Positions 1-12,600 of a stretch of 64,000 bases of DNA are shown in pieces (positions within the stretch are counted from its first letter, which is position 1; each line of letters begins with the position of its first letter). The translations under genes were made by a program, and so were the position numbers. A model generated the notes under the pieces. It was not told the DNA's origin. It ran no database searches and saw only the letters and a program-made list of their open reading frames with translations. Origin of the DNA: Sciurus carolinensis (Eukaryota > Chordata > Mammalia > Rodentia > Sciuridae). The stretch is from contig NC_062216.1 in the NCBI RefSeq assembly GCF_902686445.1, positions 10,623,084 to 10,687,083 on the forward strand, written 5' to 3'.

Positions 1-1654
1 GTATAGTCTTCATCTCTTACTCTGGGCCACAGGCACTTCTCTGCTCACGTGTGGAAGACACATGCGCAGCTCAGTCTGAAATTTGGCTGAGCTGCAGTTC
101 CTGATGTTGCCAAAAGGGGGCCCTAACTAACTAACGAAAATACAAACCTCAATGGAAAAGCATCAACTTCTGCATTCATTAATGTTCTCTAATTATAGAC
201 GTCTGTCAAATAGCTGCTCATGGAGAAAACCATCTGGCCGAATGCCAGGCTTGTGGCAAAGTCCACATGCACATTCATGGCTTAGAATATCCTTAGGACA
301 CTGTCTCTTCTCTCTTTAAGGTGTAAGTACCTTGGCCACATGGGCAACAAACTGTCTCTCAAACTTAGCTCAGGTCCCAGGTTAATACTTAGGATTATTC
401 TCAAGGAAAATCAGAGGAAGATCGGTGCAATTCACTTAATGGTGTATGGTAATCAGGGTTATGAGGTCAGAGGGGATTTGCTTAGATGACCATAATTGTA
501 AATTGTACAGTGCTAATGTCACAGAGCAAGTCTAAAAATTCCTTCATCTTTTCCATTGTTGGGTCGCTAGGACCCAACAGTTACTAGTCAGTGTTTGGGT
601 TTTTCTTCATGCACTCTGCACTCTCATGCTGGAACCCTGAAAGGGAGACCCTGCAGCTGATTCAGCTTTCCTGGGACCCCTTCCCTCCGCTCTTTTCCCT
701 TCACACAGTGGCCTGGGTTTAAGAATCCCTGGATGACCCTTTCTCCCTGACAAGTTCCAACCTGAGGCACAAGGAAGACTGAGGCAGAACATGAGGGTCA
801 CCAAGTCTTGGGGATAAGATGCAGCTGAATCTAGGGAGGGGGCTGTGGATAATGAGCCCTTGGGTTTTGGCTCAGGAACTCTTGTGGCAAAGTTGGAAAG
901 GTGGCTTTGCTGCCTGCCTGGAACTGGGAACTGGGAACCACTTAATCTGCTGTTAGCCCGTGTTGATACTTAAAGCTCATCTGTCAGAAAGCTGTAATAA
1001 GATACAGTCTCCAGTGACTAGAGGGAGAAATGACACGGAACTGACCAACACACACCACTGGCCAACTGTGAACTGGCTGTCCAGAGTGCTCTGGCTCCTC
1101 GGTCCACTGCTGTGTGTAGTCCCATTAGGTTCCCGCAATTACCCTTGGGGAGGGTTATTTCCCCCACCTTACAAAGGAGTGACCCTCATCAGAGAAGTGT
1201 CCTGTGGCCAGGAAGGCCAGGACGTGAGAACACCCCAGCCACTTCCTCACAGCCCCCAGAACTGGTGAAGGGACCTCAGAGTTGCCCATCCCTCACTGTG
1301 AGGTAGTAGGGAGCCCTCGAGGGTGGGAGCCGGCCACTGGTCAGGTGTGCACAGTGCAGAGCTCTGGTGGGAGGGCTGGCGTCAGCAGAAGAGCCAGTAT
1401 GACGCAGGACTTTTGCTTTGGAAGTGAGATGGACTCAAGCGAAGTGAGTGTTCTGGTAACTGGAATCACCAGGAAGTTGAAGGATGTGTGGGTGGTATCG
1501 TGGTATCCAGGGAGAAGCCTGGTTACCGGGGACAGGTTTTCACCTGGGTGCTTGCATGTGAGTTGACACTAGAGCAAACCGGTTCCAGGCTGCTATTCAG
1601 AATTAAGCATGGGGTTGAAACAAGAAGTAGACCTGCAGAGGCCCTTGCAAGTGA

Positions 1655-1740
1655 TGCTGTAGAAATGACAGGGACCCTTTACTTGCAAACTTTTAGCTGG
1701 TAAGTGCCAGAGCTGGGACTGAACTCTGGTGTGATATGGA
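1655..1740 (-). repeat. MIR SINE fragment
   Basis: The stretch reads like the complement of the MIR core: a region resembling 'agctggtaagtgccagagc' followed by 'gggactgaactctgg'. It is an old, degraded mammalian-wide SINE. Confidence 0.55.
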
Positions 1741-3479
1741 GGCCAAGGGGCCTCACTGCCCCAGGTAGTGGCCAGGGATTCCCACTCCAGTGTCCTGCCC
1801 AGACTAGCATTGCCAGGTGTATTCTAGCTATAACGCGGAGCCTGGCAAACATAGGAAAGGGCCCTGGAGACCATGCAGATAGGCTAGGCCTTCGGAACCT
1901 ACGATCACTAATAATGAACTCTCAGAGGCCACTGTTCCCACACACCCATCTGGCAATCATGGATCCTAACCCTCGGTTACAGTCCTCCTGGATTATGACG
2001 TTGCTATGTCAGGTGGGCCACATCGCAGTTGTCCAGCGCCCCCGTCCCCTGTCCCTACTCTGAGGGCTCCCTCGCTGGTGTTCCAACAGTGGCCTCCAGT
2101 CAGGTCTGATTCACCTGGAGGCCTGGTGGGGCTCAGTCGGGAAAGGGCATGCGGGAGGAACAGCACCCTGAGCTGCCTGCTCTCCCTCGGCCACCATTGC
2201 CCAGGGGATCAAAGACCGTGACCTTGAACTGACACGGGACATTCTCCCACAACCTCATCTTGGCCTCCTGTGCATCTGGGTGCCCAATCCTGAACCCAGC
2301 CCTCAGGCACATCATGGGGACAGGGCACCCCATGCGCCCGAGGACATGTACACCTTCACCAATGGCTTCACGGGGGCCGAGCCACAGCCACGCACCCACA
2401 CCAAAGCCAGGGCTCATCTTCAGATCTAACCCTGGGCCTCACCACCAGCTGCTTGCCATTGGGGACACAGGGAAGTGGCTCGTAAGCTGTGCCCGTGATC
2501 GTCTTGGGTGCCGCGCAGTCCCCCGCTGGCTGTGTCAGTGCATCCTGTGGGTGGAAATTGCTGCCGAAAATTCAAAACCGCCCCGAATTTAGGGGACTCT
2601 GCTTTGGAATTTTTTGGAAGTGCCTGGTCCTCTTTTGACCTCTGAAAGGCTCCAAGGGCAACACCAGGGTTGAAGCTGCAGGAGCGAGGCTCAGGGATTG
2701 ACTGCAGGCCCCTGGAGTTCATGGTCCACCCGAGGGCCCTCTCGCCTCGGGGGTGAGGTTTCTCTTAGTGACTTTTCTGGTTTCTCCCTCCTGTTCTTGG
2801 GCTGGTGCCTGCCTGTGTTTTCTTTCTAGTAACTGGAGGCCTCAGGGTCAGACCTTCCTTACAGGTGGCTCTGGGACATCCCTTCTAAGTTCAAAGCCAA
2901 GGGTTGCTGAGAGGACGCTCCCTTCTCGGCAAGCCCCCAGGGCCGCCCTCCGGTTTCCCTCCTTCTCTGGGGCTTTCCTGGTGCTGGGACTGGCAGACGG
3001 AGCCGGTTCAGGTCAGAGGCTGGCAGTTGGATTTTCTCCTGGGCACAGACAACTGCCACAGGCAGAGCCTTGAATGGCTTCCAGGATCTGCCACGGAGTG
3101 ACCAGAGAGGGGTTTCTTCCTGCTGCCGAGCCGTGCTCCCATCGATGGTGGGCTTCAGCAGACCACGCCTCACAGTTTACCTAGCTTGTGGATCCTCCAG
3201 CCCCTCCCATGCAGGTGGCCCATCCCTCCACCAATTTTGTGTTGCCCCTTCCCCAGAGACACTTGGCGAAGTGAGGGGGCATCTGTCCTGGGTCTTTAAA
3301 TATCCATGTCTTGGCAGCCGGGGAGCCCTGCGGGGTGGGGGTCAGGCTGCTGCATTCCCTGGACCCCTCTCTTTCTCAGCTGGGAGAGTGCAGGGGGGAG
3401 GTGGCCTCCTGGAGAGGTGCGCACGGCAGGTCTCACTGTATTTTGCCTGGGGACCTCCCACCCCCATGCTTGTGCCCCC

Positions 3480-3890
3480 GAGTCCTGACGCTGCACCACA
3501 ACTTTGCTTGGCGCTGGCCGGGGGGCACCGCTCCTCCTCCTTCCACTCTACTTCGCATTTTTGGAAGCTGCTGGCATTTCGGGCTTCTTGCGCTAGAAGT
3601 CCATCCAGTCTTGGAGCCCCGATTCCCAGCCTCAGCACCCAGGATGTCCCGCTTCCCGAGGTGAGGAGCGTGCTTGCCAGCAGGGGGCAGAGCTGCCACA
3701 TAGCACCTCAGACTCAGCCACTTCTGGAGGGAGCCTGGCAAGGCAAGGGGGACCGGAGCCACCGGAGGAGGCAAGGAAACGGAGAAAAAGGGAATCCAGA
3801 TGCATCAGCTGTGCCCTCCAGAGCCCGGCTAATGGGCTCGGCACACACCGCTCGACGCCAAAAGGACTCCGGAGGAGAATTTTCTGGAAA
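3480..3890. promoter_or_regulatory. CpG-rich block with a perfect heat-shock element
   Basis: CpG dinucleotides are denser here than in the flanks. At 3877-3889 the sequence is GAAttTTCtgGAA, three alternating inverted nGAAn units, which is the consensus heat-shock factor site. A plus-strand ATG at 3642 is followed 18 nt later by CGAG|GTGAGG, which looks like a first coding exon with a strong donor, but no downstream exon was found. By recalled synteny the neighbouring gene is CLU, whose promoter is known to carry a heat-shock-like 'clusterin element'. That link is inference only. Confidence 0.3.
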
Positions 3891-4317
3891 GATGGACTTC
3901 AGGCATCAAGAGATGGGGGTGGGGGTGGGATAAAATAAAATAAAATAAAAGACTGAATCATATTTATTGAAAGGCTGAATTGAAAAGGGCTTCCGGTTTT
4001 CCTGGTAACTGGAGTGTCTGTTTCCAGAACACTGAATTGTGTGAGATTTCACTGACTCTCAGGGTGTTAGCCTTTGAAGCCGTCGTGCTATCTATACTTC
4101 TCCACTGGGATAGGTGTGAGGGTCCAGAAGTTCACAGGGCAGGGTAGGGCATCCTTCCCTAGGCAGAAATGACATTTAAAGATTTGGAAAATAAAACATG
4201 ACTTAGAATTTTAAAACACAGTAACATTATGGAATAGAATGTAAGATTCAGAGTTTAAAGATTAAAGTGTAGGTTAAACAGGACTGCGAAACTGAAAAGT
4301 CCGGAGACACTGTCTTT

Positions 4318-4400
4318 CCTAGCTTGCTGTGTGATGTCCGGCAAGTTTCTTTACCTCTCTGAACCTCAGTTTCCTCATCTGTAGAATGAGTGGGGGTGAT
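4318..4400 (+). repeat. MIR SINE fragment
   Basis: It contains the MIR core signature around 'ctcagtttcctcatctgta' preceded by 'ttacctctctgaac'. An old SINE relic. Confidence 0.7.
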
Positions 4401-4939
4401 TTGGACTTGACGATTTCCAGAGCAGTATTCGACTTGCTTTTCTTTTCATTTTATGAGCTTCATCAATCCATTTTTAAAATTATGGATCAGTTAGTGTTTT
4501 CCAGAAAAAAATAACCAGTGACTATATTTATGTCAAGAGATTCATTTCCAGGCATGGGCTCATGTTATTTCACAGGCCCCAAGTCTGCAGAGGAGCTCTG
4601 GAGGCTGGCATTTGTGCATAGTCTTGATGCCAAATTCCTTTTTCTCTCAAAAATCTCAATTTTTGTTTCAAAGGCCTTTCAACTGATTGTGTGAGGACCA
4701 CCTGCAGCATCAAGGGTCAAGGTTTTAATTAAGGTCAACTGAGTCCAAAGATCAACCACAACTCCAAATACCTGTACAGCAACAGGTAACGAGTAGTTGG
4801 TTAAATAATTTGATACCGGAATCTAGTAAGACCATGCAGGAAAGTAATCACTTCACCCTGCCGCACGCGCTTCTGGGGAGGGCTGGCCTTTGTCAGGGGA
4901 CGCCCTGAGTTGGGCTCAGAAGGGCCTCCTGCTTCGCTT

Positions 4940-5240
4940 TGTTAGGGTCCCCTTCCGACTAATCCCCGGAGAGTCAAAGTGAACACACAGTAATGCAAAT
5001 CGCACAACGAGGTTTTATTAAAGCAAGCTCGAGCCTGGACCTCGACCAACTCCTCAGACCCATACAATGGCTGCAGGGGGGAAGCAGCCCCGAGTGGCGA
5101 GAAAGCGCTCTATTTAAGAGCTTTTTCAGCATTCATACACAAGGACCTGGACATTATTGGTTAAAATTCAGATAGCTAAATATTTGTCCTCCTTTGGTTT
5201 GGTCCCTCCACTTTATTTGAATCTTATTGGGTCCCCGCCA
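4940..5240 (-). mobile_element. ERV-like LTR, minus strand (boundaries approximate)
   Basis: Read on the minus strand, the block has LTR order: CCAAT (about 5155-5165), a TATA-like TTAAATA (about 5110-5118), AATAAA (5019-5014), a short U5, and an end in CCCTAACA at 4940, the usual CA terminus. No clear gag, pol or env coding was recognised beside it. The flank at 5240-5570 is GC-rich with a short minus-strand open frame that may be residual internal sequence. The 5' end of the LTR and target-site duplications were not resolved. Confidence 0.5.
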
Positions 5241-5854
5241 AAACTGAACGGTCCTGGAGGGAGCAGGGAGGAGGGAAGGAGTGAATTATGAGGGAGAGGG
5301 GTCAGGGCTAGGTCCCCTGTCCTTGATAGATGGGGTCTCCGGACAGCTGCACGTTCCTCAGATAGATATCTCTGAGCAGCCTTGATGAGCCTGGGGCCCA
5401 GCACATCCCGTGTGACCTGTACTGGCCGTCGAGGGCGCCGCTGTGGCTGCTGGATCCTCGGTGCTTGCACGCCCTCTTCCTGGGGGCCCAGTTCACGAAA
5501 TAGCTTGTTTATACAAGAGGGCTGCACGGATGGCACCCCGTTCTCAACAGCTTACTGTTCTGCTGTCATCCTCTCGAGATTTTTGACGAGTTTTGAACCA
5601 GGAGCTCTGAGTCCTCATTGTGCCGTGAGCCCCGAAATCCCCCACTGGTTTTGCTGCAGAGACGGAGCTTGCTCCAGGCGGTAGACTGGGGTCCTGTGGC
5701 CGGGCCCTCTCCCAGGATCTGCAGCCCAGGAAGGCTCGCGGACCTGTCCCCTGACACAGCGTCGTGGTCCCCCTTCACTTTATTAACATCCTTGGCAGAT
5801 CTCGTTCCCCGAACTCATATAGAAATCTCTTGGGGTAAAAAATACAGAATATAA

Positions 5855-6620
5855 AATCTACCATTTTAAGCGCTTTTTATAAAACCTTTCACGTGGGTCA
5901 GGCAGATGTCACCACCTTCCATCTCCAGACCGTTTACATCTTCCCAGACCACTCAGATTCTGTGCGCACTCGACCCCAGGTCCCCACTGTCCCCGCTCCG
6001 TGGTCCCCGGGAACCACCGTCCTCTTGAGTCCATGAACGTGCCTCGCCACCTTCATTTCATGGAACCAGGCCTCTGCCTTTCGTGACTGGCTTGTTCCAC
6101 TTAGCACAATGCCCTGGGGGTTCATCCACGGCGTGGAAGGTACTGGACATCCCCTGGTCAGCACAGACCCCATTTTGCTTATCCGTTCACATATGGAGCC
6201 GCACTCGGGCTGCTGCCATGTCTTGGCTCCGGTGAACGTGGGTGCACACACATGCCTATAACACCCTGCGGTCACGTCCCCTGGGAACACGCCTCTTCCC
6301 CCGGCACCTGTGCTGTTCTACGTCCCACCAACCCAGCACGAGATCCCAAACTTCCCACGTTCTCGCCAACGTTTGCTATTTTCTAATCTTTAAAATTTTG
6401 TAGTTGTTGATAGGGACCCTCCTGGGGGTGAAGTGGCATCTCATCGTGGCTTATTTATGCTTCCCCAAGGACGTGATGCTAAGCATCATGTGCTTATTGG
6501 CCCTTTCTCTATCTTCTTTAGAGAAATGTCTAAGATTGAAGCCCTTTGCCTATTTGTTACTTTGCCTTTTTGTTGGCAAAGTAAAGGAGTTCTCTGAGTA
6601 TCCTTGATATTAACCCCTGA
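5855..6620 (-). mobile_element. Old L1 (L1M-type) 3' part
   Basis: The plus strand reads like the complement of an ancient mammalian L1 3' region: a 'taccattttaag' start, then 'ccatctccagaccgttta', 'tggcttgttccacttagcac', 'ttcatccacggcgtgg' and 'ttgcttatccgttcac'. The copy is strongly diverged. Confidence 0.7.
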
Positions 6621-6865
6621 AGATACATGATTAATATATGTTTCTGGAGGGTGGAAAGCTCCCTTAAGTTTCTTTTAATTGCCCCAAAGCACTTGGTGCA
6701 TAGCAGACCTTCAAGGAATGCCAAGGAACATTCCATGAAGGCTGCAGAGCGTCGGGTAGAGCAAACCCTAACTAAAGGGAACATGAAGAACACGTCCCAG
6801 GCAGGCCAAGGGGAAGCCAGGAGGCTCCAAAGAGTGAACCAAGGGGGAAGAGGAGGGAACACACA

Positions 6866-7416
6866 GTGAAGCGATTGCTGGCTTTTATTGAGATGGGGAG
6901 GGTCCCACCAGGAGGGTCCCCCACTCCCAAACAGCCCAGGAAAGAGATGTGCTGCAGGTCAGACCAAGGCCGGCAGAGCCTTCTGGAAGGACCAGTTGTA
7001 GGCAATCACCTGAGCATTTGAGAGCCTTGTGTGTGAGAGAGAGCAGAGGGTCCCACCGCCTGTGCCCACGCACTTGCTAAGGGGCTGGAGGGGAACCCCA
7101 GCAGCTGCTGACCTGGGAGCTTCACTCCCACCTAGCTGGCGGGTAGACCTTGCCAGTGAGCGAATGTGACCTCCCGGGCGAGCATGCTATGTTGGGGTGC
7201 TGATTGCAGGTGCAGAAAGGGAGGCCTGTGGCAGAGAGGCAAACAGGGAACTGGGGGCCAGGACCCCTCCGACTGGGCTGTGAGGATAAGAAGAGGAGAC
7301 TCCAGGAGCCGGCTCTGGCTCTGGGGTCTGGAGGGGAGGTCTGCCCCTCGTGCCAGGCGGACGCGGGGCCGCCCCCCTCATCAAGGTGGGCTGGGGTGGG
7401 CGTGGGGCTCGACGCT
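6866..7416 (-). other. GULO: GULO 3' UTR with AATAAA signal
   Basis: This lies directly downstream of the GULO stop codon (TGA at 7419-7417). A canonical AATAAA on the minus strand at 6889-6884 puts the cleavage site roughly at 6865-6875, giving a 3' UTR of about 550 nt. No repeats were recognised inside it. The exact end needs transcript data. Confidence 0.7.
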
Positions 7417-7545
7417 TCAGTAGAACACCTTCTCCAGGTACGAGTTCAGGAACATCCCAGTGGGGTCCAGCTTTTCCCGGATGGCACAGAACTTTGGAAA
7501 GGCAGGGTACATTTTCTCAAAGTCCTTCCTGGTGCAGTTGTGGGC
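7417..7545 (-). CDS. GULO: GULO exon 12 (last coding exon, stop codon)
   Basis: 42 codons plus TGA. It starts [10 protein letters not shown] after the acceptor CTTCCACAG and ends [12 protein letters not shown], the conserved GULO C-terminus. Phase 0 fits exon 11, which ends in the AAG of HWAK. In the frame created by the exon 10 insertion, a TGA at 7519-7517 would be used instead. Confidence 0.97.
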   Translation of the reverse strand, partial: AHNCTRKDFEKMYPAFPKFCAIREKLDPTGMFLNSYLEKVFY

Positions 7546-9620
7546 CTGTGGAAGCAACCAGAAGCAGCAGGTCAGCCGGGCTGCAGAGAAGCCACCCCTG
7601 AGCACCAAGCCTGAGGGCAAGACAGCCCTCCCTCCAGACGCATGCGCAGGTGAACAACGTAGAGACCCAAACAGGAGGACGCAGAGCAGGAAGAGGCTAG
7701 CGTGCAGCCCTGGACTGCCATTCCCATGGCCAGGAGCAGCGTAGTGGAGGGCTGTGGTCGCAGCACGGCGGAGAGAGCTCCTTCCTGTCTGTTAAATGGG
7801 CTCACCGATGCCTGCCTTATCCTGCTTATAGGCTTCCTATGAGAATCAAATAAAGTGAAAGACCTGGCATTTCTCTGGAGACCCGAGGGCACGGCATCTG
7901 TAGGAACCAGAGTGCAGGGAGGGGAGCTGAGTGTGGGAGAAGGAGGATCAGCCCCAGCGTTTCTGGAGCTCAGGGGAAAGGGAGGGGAGGCGCCCTCTGG
8001 TGGAGGCCACGGCGCCCAGCTGCTGCCCTGCTGCCGGGCCCAGGGGTCCTACCTTGGCCCAGTGGGGTCTGCCCCCGAACTTCTTCATGATGGTCTCGTA
8101 GGCTACCCAGTAGTCCAGCCGCGGCACATCCTTGCCATAGGGCCTGGGGTGGGGGGTGACAGAAGGACGTGAACCCTGTCCCTGCCCTGCATCCCACCCA
8201 GTCATCAGGTACTTTCCCCGAGCCCTGCCCAGACTTAGCATGTGAGTGGGGATCAAGGCTGGCTCTGTCTGCAGGACATGGACAGCAGTTGTCCAGCAGC
8301 CTGAGGCCATCGCTTATCCCCAAAGAATTTTGAAGAGTGTGTGTCTCCTCCTCCTGTTTTATTTACTTGGTACCTGAAAGTCATCGTGCCTTTAAATAAA
8401 GTTGGTCATAGACCACATTTACTATGGTCCCAGAAGATGTGCAGATGGAAATTCCTGTCACCTAGTATCTTACGGTGCCTTTTCTGTTCAGATACTTTTA
8501 GATGCACAGATACCATTGTGTTACAATTGCTTCCTGTGGCCACATGCTGCACAGGTCAGTAGCCTGGAAGCAATAGGCTGAGCCTACAGGCCAGGGGAGC
8601 AGTAGGCGGTACCATGTAGGCATACCTAAGTGCACCCAGTGATGCTCATAATGACAAAAGTGCCCGCTGACACATTTCTTAGAACCTGTCCCCATTGTCG
8701 AATGACGCGTGACTGTGTGTGTGTCCCCATACACATGCACAGTGCTGTAGCTGTCTTTTTTGACAGAGCCTTGGAAGCTCAGGATAACCTGGTACAGGCC
8801 TGGAGAATATGGTCATATGACCTAACTGCCCAGTCAACTAGCCAAGTCAGACGACTGACTGATGGAAAACGTTTTTAAAGATTCAGATGAACACATTGAG
8901 ATGCATTCCCACGTCGACCTCCTCACCGCTGAATTTGAATTCACAGGGAGGAAGAGGATGGAGAAATGGGGTACGGGGCTCACAGATGTTTCCCCTCTTC
9001 CATATAAGCAAGCCACTGTCCCTTCAATCAGTCTTCCAGAAACCCTCTGTCCTGCCTCTGTGGGACTCCCTCAGGGGCAGCACCCTCTTTAATCATCCCT
9101 TGGGCTCCCCAGTTTGGGTCTTATACACTGAAGAAAGACCCTCAGGGAGGCTGAGGGGGATTTGCTCTCATGCAAAGTCAGAGGGCTGTGATGAATGAAG
9201 GTGGAATAGGGAGGCAGACAATTTAGAACATATGAGCTTCAACTCCCCAGGGACAGGAGCCTCATCCTGGAGCCTGCTGCCTCTCTAAGAAGGGTAAAGA
9301 TCCAGCAGGCACCAGCCTGTGCCTGGCAGAGCCTCAAGATGGGCAAATGGCACCAAGCATGATCCTCTCTCCCACGAAACTGAAACCCAGCCTCGGATTC
9401 TCTCTTAACCCAGCCTTCCAGGCTGTCCGGATCACTGACTCGAGTGGGCTCATGAGATGGGATATCAGTGTCATCCCATAAATACCTGCATCAGAGTTAT
9501 CCCTAAATCATACTAATCCACAAGTAGTATGAATATTACATTAACATAGTATAAACCAGACACGATACGTCATCGGTGCCTGCAGAGAGAAAGTGTTGTA
9601 AGGAACTCAAAGGAGAGAGA

Positions 9621-9678
<58 letters not shown>

Positions 9679-12600
9679 ATCTCCAGCTGTCAGAATAAGC
9701 AGAGTCCCCCTAGGGAAGGTGGCATCAGAGCCAGCACTGAAACATTGAGGAAGGAGACCTTCAAATCCAAGGGGACCACTTCCCACCCGCCCCAGCCTCT
9801 CAGTGAGCCCCTCACCTGTACATGATGATGTTCATGTAGCAGCTGTCCCTCTGGAAGCAGGGGCTCAGCAGAATGTCGTCCCCCCCGCGTGAAGCGCACC
9901 TCCACCGGGTAGTGGGCCACCACCTTGGGGTGGGCTTCCAGCATGGCCTTCAGCTCCAGGAGAGCCTCCTTGGTGTTCTCTCTGTATGCAGCCCAGGGGA
10001 AGAGAAGCCAGACCTCAGAGCAGGAGGGGGCGGCCAGCGACCTCCCTCCAGGCTCTGCATGGTAGTGACGGGGGCCCCGCTCTGGGGTGGCCCTGGGTGT
10101 GGCCTCCCTGGGAATGGCCTACCTGGGAATGGCCCAGTCCTGGACGTGCTGCTTGAAGCGGCACTCGTAGGTGAAGACCCTGTGGCTGAGGTTGCTGCTC
10201 TCCTTCTTGCGGGTGAACAGCAGCCAGAAGAAGAAGCGATTGATCCAGCCCACGAGGCAAGGCAGGAAGGTGCTGGAGGGGATGGGAGGGACGCATTGGG
10301 TCTGGTTGAGGGGGCATAATCATTGTAATCCTGGCATTTATTGTGTGCCAGCTGTGTGCAAGGTACTCACGCGACAGTCGGGGTGCCTTTGTTGCTGATT
10401 TACAGCTTGGAGGTCCCTCCCGCTGCATGGGGCTCTAAACCATTCTTCAAAGGCCACATGGCAGACAAGGAGAGGGGACTGTGACTTTATGAGGGAGGGC
10501 CTCGTCCCTGACCAGGTCCCATTTTCACTCTGGCCTTTCTGACTTTCCTTCTGGGCCAAACTCCTCAGTCACCTTGGACTGTAAGGAGCAAGCGGCCTGA
10601 TGAATGAAGAACTTGAGACAAGAGTCAAAACTGTGTCCTTGGCAAGGAGAGCTTCCTTCCTCCCTCCCTCCCTCCTTCTCTTGCCCGCCCTCCCTTCCTT
10701 CCTTCCTTCCTTCCTTCCTTCCTTCCTTCCTTCCTTCCTTCCTTCCTTCCTTCCTTCCTTCTTTTGTTTTTGGTACCAGGGATTGAATCCAAACCCCAGC
10801 CCCTTTTTTATTGTGAGACGGGGTCTTGCTAAGTTGCTGAGGCTGGCATTCAACTTGTGATCCTCCTGCCTCAGCCTCCTGAGCAGCTGGGATTACAGGT
10901 GTGCCTCGTCATGCTTGGCTAAGAGGAGTTTTCTTATGGTGACCAGGAGCCATCTGACCTGAGGTGGTGGCCTGGCCAAGATCACCTGCTCTGGCTGCTG
11001 TGCCATCCTCTGATCCCTCGGGCTCTGTGGATGCCCCACCTTTGCCTCCATTCCCTTCTATAAAAACTGTCAGCCCTGGAAGACAGGGCCAAGGACATGG
11101 TCCCCTTGTCTTCCTGGACAACTATGGTGATGAAAGTCCCTTTCAAGCTTTCCACCAATGCCCTTTCTGTTTGGTTTCTGGGGCAGTGACGGGACCTGAC
11201 TCGCTGGACCCCAGAGTCAGGCCTTGGCCTAGGACTCCAGTCACCACATTGTACCCTGAAATCCACGGTTCGCCCGTTCATGGCTATTGGGATTGTTTTC
11301 AGCCTCTTGCCACCTCACACCACACTGCAACCAAGGCCTTTGTCCCAAAGCCTCACCAGCTTTTCGGGGGCAAAGGGGAAGTGGGGTTTTAATTTTAGCA
11401 GGTCACTGCTGGACTCTAGTATTCACCCTCCGTCCACACCTTGAGAGGCCTGGATTGTTGTAAGGGTTAAGTGGCCAGTAGGGACCAGTGCCTGAATGGA
11501 GTCTCCTGTCCCAAGTCCTTGTCCCTGGAAATGGAGCTAGAGCTGCCCAGGTAATTACTAAGGGAGGGCTCTGTGCTTCCCAGGCCAGGAAGGAGCTGCC
11601 ACCTGGCTGTCCATGCTAGGAAAACTCACTTGCCATATCATGCCTTCAAAATCTGTATCCACACACACACATGCAGGCTCATACGCACAAGTTCCTTTTT
11701 TTCTCTTTGTAAAAGGCTGCATGTTCACCATAGCTAGGCTGGAAAGCCAAGAACACAAAGGAAATTCCTCAGACTGGTGTAGCATGCTGCCCAGGACCCG
11801 TGCAGCTGTCCAGTGGTGGGGAGGGAGAGGAAGCTCTCTTGGTGGGCTGTGCCCAGCTAACATTTATGTTTGCCTTTGGTGGTGGGGTCTCCAGGACATG
11901 CATTCCAGCCTGGTCAGCCTGACACCCCGAGGTCCTGGCTCTCCTACAACGCCACGGGCACTCAGGGCTCAGGGCCTCGGGAAGGTGGGGACCCGTCCTG
12001 GGTGGTGAGCAGCTCCAGGTTGTGTCCTTGAAGCTGTGTAGTCTTGTATGTTCAGGGCTGTGAGCAGAGAGGCCAAGTCAACCTCAGAGGAAGAAGACCT
12101 CAGGTCTGCAACTGAGAGTTGGGGCAGGGGCTGCTAGAGGGGACACGTCCTGGCAGGGGACTCAGGGGCAAGGTCCAGAGGCTCTTAGTGGGAACAGCCA
12201 ATGTTGGGCCCTGGGGTACCACCAACTATGACCCTATGGGCAAAGGCCAGCTCAGGGTCCCGCTGAGCTGAACTGGCTCTAATCACCTTCTGGAGTCATT
12301 AAAGTTTCACTGCAGTGGGTGCTGGTGGTACGAGGATGAAGAAGACCATATGGATGGCCATGAGAAGCTGGACAGAAGGACTGAGAACTCTCATGCAGTG
12401 GGCAACTTTGTTCACTAAAAAGGTGAGGAGCATGGAAGCAGGACTAACTCAGTGGAGGGCTTAGTGAAGGTGGAAGGTTTGAGCAGTGAGTGGAGAGGTA
12501 GCTGGGAGCTCACCACATGGACAAGAGAAAGACCGTGGAGGAAGAAGAAACCCATGGAGTCTCCTGTCCCAAGTCCTTGTCCCTGGAAATGGAACTAGAG

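Larger units (their letters stand above)
1..4900. other. Intergenic DNA 3' of GULO, no exon recognised
   Basis: No coding exon could be supported on either strand. The sequence is mostly single-copy, with old MIR pieces (about 1655-1740 and 4318-4400), an (AAAAT)n tract near 3931-3950 and a CpG-richer block at 3480-3890, listed separately. The longest open frame here (3070-3933, plus) has no family features and lies in GC-rich DNA where long chance frames are common. By synteny recalled from mouse, the next gene on this side would be clusterin (CLU), but none of its exons was recognised. Confidence 0.6.

Noticed and set aside
3070..3933. 287-codon plus-strand open frame
   Set aside because: No domain, no repeat of family features, and high GC content; it overlaps several equally long frames on the other strand.
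5213..5536. 107-codon minus-strand frame near the ERV-like LTR as a viral gene
   Set aside because: No recognisable retroviral domain; too short and GC-driven to support a call.
9976..9985. Alternative acceptor in exon 10 that could rescue the frame
   Set aside because: The only nearby second AG removes two bases, which gives the wrong frame both before and after the inserted G.
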